A program made the translations under genes and the position numbers. DNA of 9,038 nt from Candidatus Omnitrophota bacterium (GTDB taxonomy: Bacteria > Omnitrophota > Gorgyraeia > Gygaellales > Profunditerraquicolaceae), in NCBI GenBank assembly GCA_028717045.1, contig JAQUON010000060.1, positions 1 through 9,038 on the forward strand, written 5' to 3'. Numbering within the stretch: the first letter of the stretch is position 1; each line of letters begins with the position of its first letter. This document shows, one piece after another, positions 6,933 through 9,038 of the stretch. The notes beneath the pieces were generated by a model. The model saw only the letters and a list, made by a program, of their open reading frames with translations. It was not told the origin of the DNA and ran no database searches.

Positions 6933-7541
6933 TTATGAAGTAGCTTCTTTGAGGATCTCGCCGAGCCTCGGCTTAAGGTAGGAGCCTATATAGCCGGCAA
7001 GGGCCTTGTCCGTAAAGTCGAAATGGGATTTCCCCCCGTCAAAACTGATGATAAACCCTGCCCGGATATCTTCCGAGGGCCTCAATACTACCCCTTTCTT
7101 GAGGCCTTCTTTTAATTCTCCCAATAAACCTTCCTGGAGTTTTTTCAAGTCGTCTTTATTAAGCTGGAGCACAATTTCCGAAGGCTCTTGTTCTTTATGT
7201 TCCTTGATCAAAAACGTAATGATTTTGGCCAACTCATGCGGGGTGAGCGATTCGTGCACTTTTGCCTCAACAAGCCTTGAGAGCATGGCGCCAATCTCCT
7301 CCCGTAACGCAAGGAGCAAATCCCTGCCTGCCTGCTGAAGCGAGATCTTAGCACTCTCTTGCGATTTGCGTACTTTATCCTTTGCCTCAGCAATGGTTCT
7401 TTCTGCCTCTTTGCGCGCCTGTGCCACAATTTCTTTGGCGTGGCGCCCTGCCTCTTCTTCTATCGCCCTGGCCTTTTCCTCGGCAGCATTCACGCCTTCT
7501 TTTTGTATCTTCTCTATCAGACTCCTGATATCCTCTGCCAT
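6933..7541 (-). CDS. atpE: V/A-type ATPase subunit E (peripheral stalk)
   Basis: This 202-residue protein has the two-part layout of subunit E. The N-terminal helix, rich in Ala, Glu and Lys (about 1-85), is highly charged and likely forms a coiled coil. The C-terminal mixed domain (about 95-200, ending LKPRLGEILKEA) binds the top of the A3B3 head. As part of the peripheral stalk it stops the head from turning with the rotor. In known enzymes E pairs with a second helical subunit (G or H), but no gene for one is seen next to it here. The ATG is preceded by a strong AAGGAG (7556-7551) at nine bases' distance. It is the first ATPase gene, about 40 nt behind pyrF and just downstream of a predicted promoter. 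Confidence 0.9.
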   Translation of the reverse strand: MAEDIRSLIEKIQKEGVNAAEEKARAIEEEAGRHAKEIVAQARKEAERTIAEAKDKVRKSQESAKISLQQAGRDLLLALREEIGAMLSRLVEAKVHESLTPHELAKIITFLIKEHKEQEPSEIVLQLNKDDLKKLQEGLLGELKEGLKKGVVLRPSEDIRAGFIISFDGGKSHFDFTDKALAGYIGSYLKPRLGEILKEATS

Positions 7542-7573
7542 CTTCTGTCTCTCCTTACCAACGGCTTCAATAG

Positions 7574-7602
7574 ATTATATATTACGCGCGACAGGAACTC
7601 AA
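7574..7602 (-). promoter_or_regulatory. Predicted sigma-70-type promoter for the V-type ATPase operon
   Basis: On the minus strand a perfect TATAAT (7579-7574) lies 17 bases behind TTGAGT (7602-7597), which matches the -35 consensus at four of six bases. Transcription would start near 7567, leaving a leader of about 26 bases with the strong AAGGAG of the subunit E gene. The -35 box and most of the spacer fall in the last codons of pyrF; the -10 box lies just past its stop. This would let the ATPase genes be expressed apart from pyrDF. Confidence 0.6.
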
Positions 7603-8277
7603 TAGTTCCTCTGCAACGGCAAGCGGGTCATTCGCTTCTAAAATAGGCCTGCCCACAACAATAAAATTGGCACCCGCCTGCATTGCGTCCTGGGCAGTGG
7701 CAACACGTTTCTGATCAAACGACTCAACGCCCTGAGGCCGGATGCCGGGAGTTACTATAATAAAATCCTTTCCGCAGTTTTTTCTCACCTCGGCTGCCTC
7801 ATGCACCGAGCAGACAACCCCGTCTAAGCCGGCATCTTTGGCTGCGAGAGCCATTTTTACAACCTCGCCTAATGTGGCGGCGGTGTTGTGAGCGCTCGTT
7901 AATACAGTCACTCCTACAATAAAGGGCCTTTCGATTTTCAGTTCCGCTGCCTTTTGCGCAGCCCCCTCTGAAGCATGGCGCATCATTTCTATCCCGCCTT
8001 CGGTGTGTACCGTCATCATAAAAACCGGCTGTTGAGAAACGCCGGTATATACGGCATTCTTAACGGTATTGGGGATATCATACAGCTTGAGGTCCAAAAA
8101 GACCCTGCCGCCTCTTGCGCCGATCATTTTTATTGCCTCTGGCCCATGGGCAGTAAACAGCTGGCTGCCTACTTTAAAAAGCTTTACCTGGGGGTAGAGA
8201 ATATCCACAAACCGCTCTGCCCGCGTGAGGGTATCGACGTCCAGTGCAACAATAAGTTTATCTTTTATAATTTGCAT
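7582..8277 (-). CDS. pyrF: Orotidine 5'-phosphate decarboxylase
   Basis: PyrF carries out the last step of UMP synthesis, decarboxylating orotidine 5'-phosphate in the cytoplasm. The 231-residue protein is the usual length for the bacterial type and has the TIM-barrel signature. LIVALDVD (8-15) includes substrate-binding D13. The catalytic D-x-K-x-x-D-I motif reads DLKLYDIPNTV (62-72), with K64 and D67. TPGIRP (176-181) and VVGRPI (207-212) bind the phosphate, R210 being the expected ligand. The gene starts inside the end of pyrD (13-nt overlap), with no clear ribosome site, which points to translational coupling. The 3' end holds the predicted ATPase promoter and an inverted repeat. Confidence 0.97.
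   Translation of the reverse strand: MQIIKDKLIVALDVDTLTRAERFVDILYPQVKLFKVGSQLFTAHGPEAIKMIGARGGRVFLDLKLYDIPNTVKNAVYTGVSQQPVFMMTVHTEGGIEMMRHASEGAAQKAAELKIERPFIVGVTVLTSAHNTAATLGEVVKMALAAKDAGLDGVVCSVHEAAEVRKNCGKDFIIVTPGIRPQGVESFDQKRVATAQDAMQAGANFIVVGRPILEANDPLAVAEELLSSCRA
7593..7610. promoter_or_regulatory. 7-bp inverted repeat overlapping the predicted ATPase -35 box
   Basis: AGGAACT (7593-7599) and AGTTCCT (7604-7610) form a perfect inverted repeat with a four-base centre, and the -35 box (7597-7602) lies within it. The position and symmetry suit a repressor operator, or the repeat could form a hairpin at the end of pyrF. Inverted repeats of this size are expected a few times by chance in 9 kb, and this one also encodes the end of PyrF. 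Confidence 0.25.
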
Positions 8278-9038
8278 AGTAAAGAACCGACTAATTTTTT
8301 AACCGAGCGTAAATTGTTTTTTTCCAGATATTGCCTGATACCATCGACGATTTCTACGCTTGCGTTCGGGTTCACGAAATTTCCCGTGCCCACGCTTATT
8401 GCGCGTGCGCCGGCAATGAAAAACTCCAATGCGCTTGCCGTATCAGTTATGCCGCCCATGCCGATAAGGGGGATTTTGACTTTGTTATACACCTCCCAGA
8501 CCATTCTTAGCGCCACCGGCCTGATTGCCGGGCCGCTTAACCCAGCAGTGACAGCGGCGATTTTCGGGGAGCGCGTTACTACATCAATACCCATGGCAGT
8601 CAAGGTATTGATCAATGAGAGTGCATCGCTGCCTGCGTCTTGCGCTGCCTCGGCAATATCAGTAATGCAAGTAACGTTGGGAGAAAGTTTAGTAATAAGC
8701 ACTTTCTTAGTAGCCTTGCGCACCATCCTCACCAATCGCTGCGTTGCCCGCGCATCCTGTGCAATCAACGCATGAGAGGCCTGTCTGGACTTACCGTCCT
8801 TAAGGTTAGGGCAAGAGATATTTAATTCAATACCTGCGACTTCCGGGATACTGTCTAAGCGTTCTGCCAACGAGACAAATTCTCTGGGAGAGGTTTCCGA
8901 AGCAATACTCACAATAATAGGCACGCCGATTTTTATAAAAAGAGGGAGCTTTGTGTGTATGAAAGCATCTATGCCGGGATTTTCCAAACCGATCGAATTA
9001 AGCATGCCTGCGGGTGTTTCGCATGTCCTGGGCACGGG
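8265..9038 (-). CDS. pyrD: Dihydroorotate dehydrogenase, class 1B-like, N terminus cut by the right window edge
   Basis: This flavoprotein oxidises dihydroorotate to orotate. About 257 residues are visible, and roughly 45-50 N-terminal residues of a usual 300-310 lie beyond the window. The GTG at 9035 is an internal valine codon, not the start. Numbered from that codon, ETPAGMLNSIGLENPG (6-21) is typical of class 1B. NISCPN (72-77) holds the catalytic cysteine C75. TKLSPNV (115-121) and INT (142-144) are active-site segments. GLSGPAIRP (165-173), GMGGI (192-196) and VGTGNF (215-220) surround the FMN. Class 1B enzymes work with the electron-transfer subunit PyrK; its gene, if present, would be to the right of the window. 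The 3' end overlaps pyrF by 13 nt, so the two are one transcriptional unit. Confidence 0.95.
   Translation of the reverse strand, partial: PVPRTCETPAGMLNSIGLENPGIDAFIHTKLPLFIKIGVPIIVSIASETSPREFVSLAERLDSIPEVAGIELNISCPNLKDGKSRQASHALIAQDARATQRLVRMVRKATKKVLITKLSPNVTCITDIAEAAQDAGSDALSLINTLTAMGIDVVTRSPKIAAVTAGLSGPAIRPVALRMVWEVYNKVKIPLIGMGGITDTASALEFFIAGARAISVGTGNFVNPNASVEIVDGIRQYLEKNNLRSVKKLVGSLLCKL

Noticed and set aside
7975..8775. A 266-codon open frame on the plus strand, antisense to pyrF and pyrD
   Set aside because: It lies entirely opposite two clearly conserved enzymes with intact motifs, and its translation shows no recognisable domain. It is a shadow frame of GC-rich third positions.
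1..9038. A CRISPR array, transposase, toxin-antitoxin or phage-defence system
   Set aside because: No regularly spaced repeats, mobile-element enzymes or defence-type proteins were seen on either strand. The coding content is pyrimidine synthesis and a rotary ATPase.

Overview
This window is one bacterial gene cluster, read entirely from the minus strand (right to left in window coordinates). Two pyrimidine-biosynthesis genes come first: the 3' part of pyrD, cut by the right edge, and a complete pyrF. A seven-gene rotary V/A-type ATPase operon follows in the order E - DUF2764-like - A - B - D - I - K. After the operon comes a non-coding stretch with hairpins and repeats, a tRNA-Val(UAC), an AT-rich inverted-repeat element, and the 5' half of a tRNA-Asp(GUC) cut by the left edge. 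No protein gene on the plus strand is convincing; the long plus-strand frames are antisense shadows of the genes described here.

The ATPase genes are tightly packed. Neighbours either overlap (B/D by 14 nt, D/I by a 4-nt ATGA) or lie 3 to 29 nt apart, as expected for one co-translated transcript. Together they supply the catalytic hexamer (A3B3), the central rotor shaft (D), a peripheral stalk (E), the membrane stator with its half-channels (I) and the ion-carrying ring (K). No recognisable gene for subunit F, for a canonical C or for a G/H stalk partner lies in the cluster. A 183-residue DUF2764-like protein sits between E and A. I recall this order from chlamydiae, spirochaetes and Bacteroidetes. 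The K subunit keeps the residues that bind Na+ in the Enterococcus hirae ring, so a sodium-coupled machine is a reasonable prediction. A good sigma-70-like promoter (TTGAGT, 17 nt, TATAAT) lies in the last codons of pyrF, so the ATPase genes may have their own start site as well as read-through from pyrDF.

The organism looks like an uncultivated bacterium, not an archaeon: it has a sigma-70-like promoter, Shine-Dalgarno sites, a bacterial PyrD class 1B-like sequence and the bacterial V-ATPase layout. The AT-rich intergenic element with repeated AAATCCTAA motifs resembles what I remember from Omnitrophota and related metagenomic genomes. That is recollection and was not tested.

The coding part holds well-known families and I see no undescribed enzyme system. 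The least explained part is the first 456 bases. There a 19-bp sequence covering the 5' end of tRNA-Val is repeated just behind atpK, flanking a 118-bp segment with two adjacent hairpins, and a separate roughly 124-bp inverted repeat sits between the two tRNA genes.
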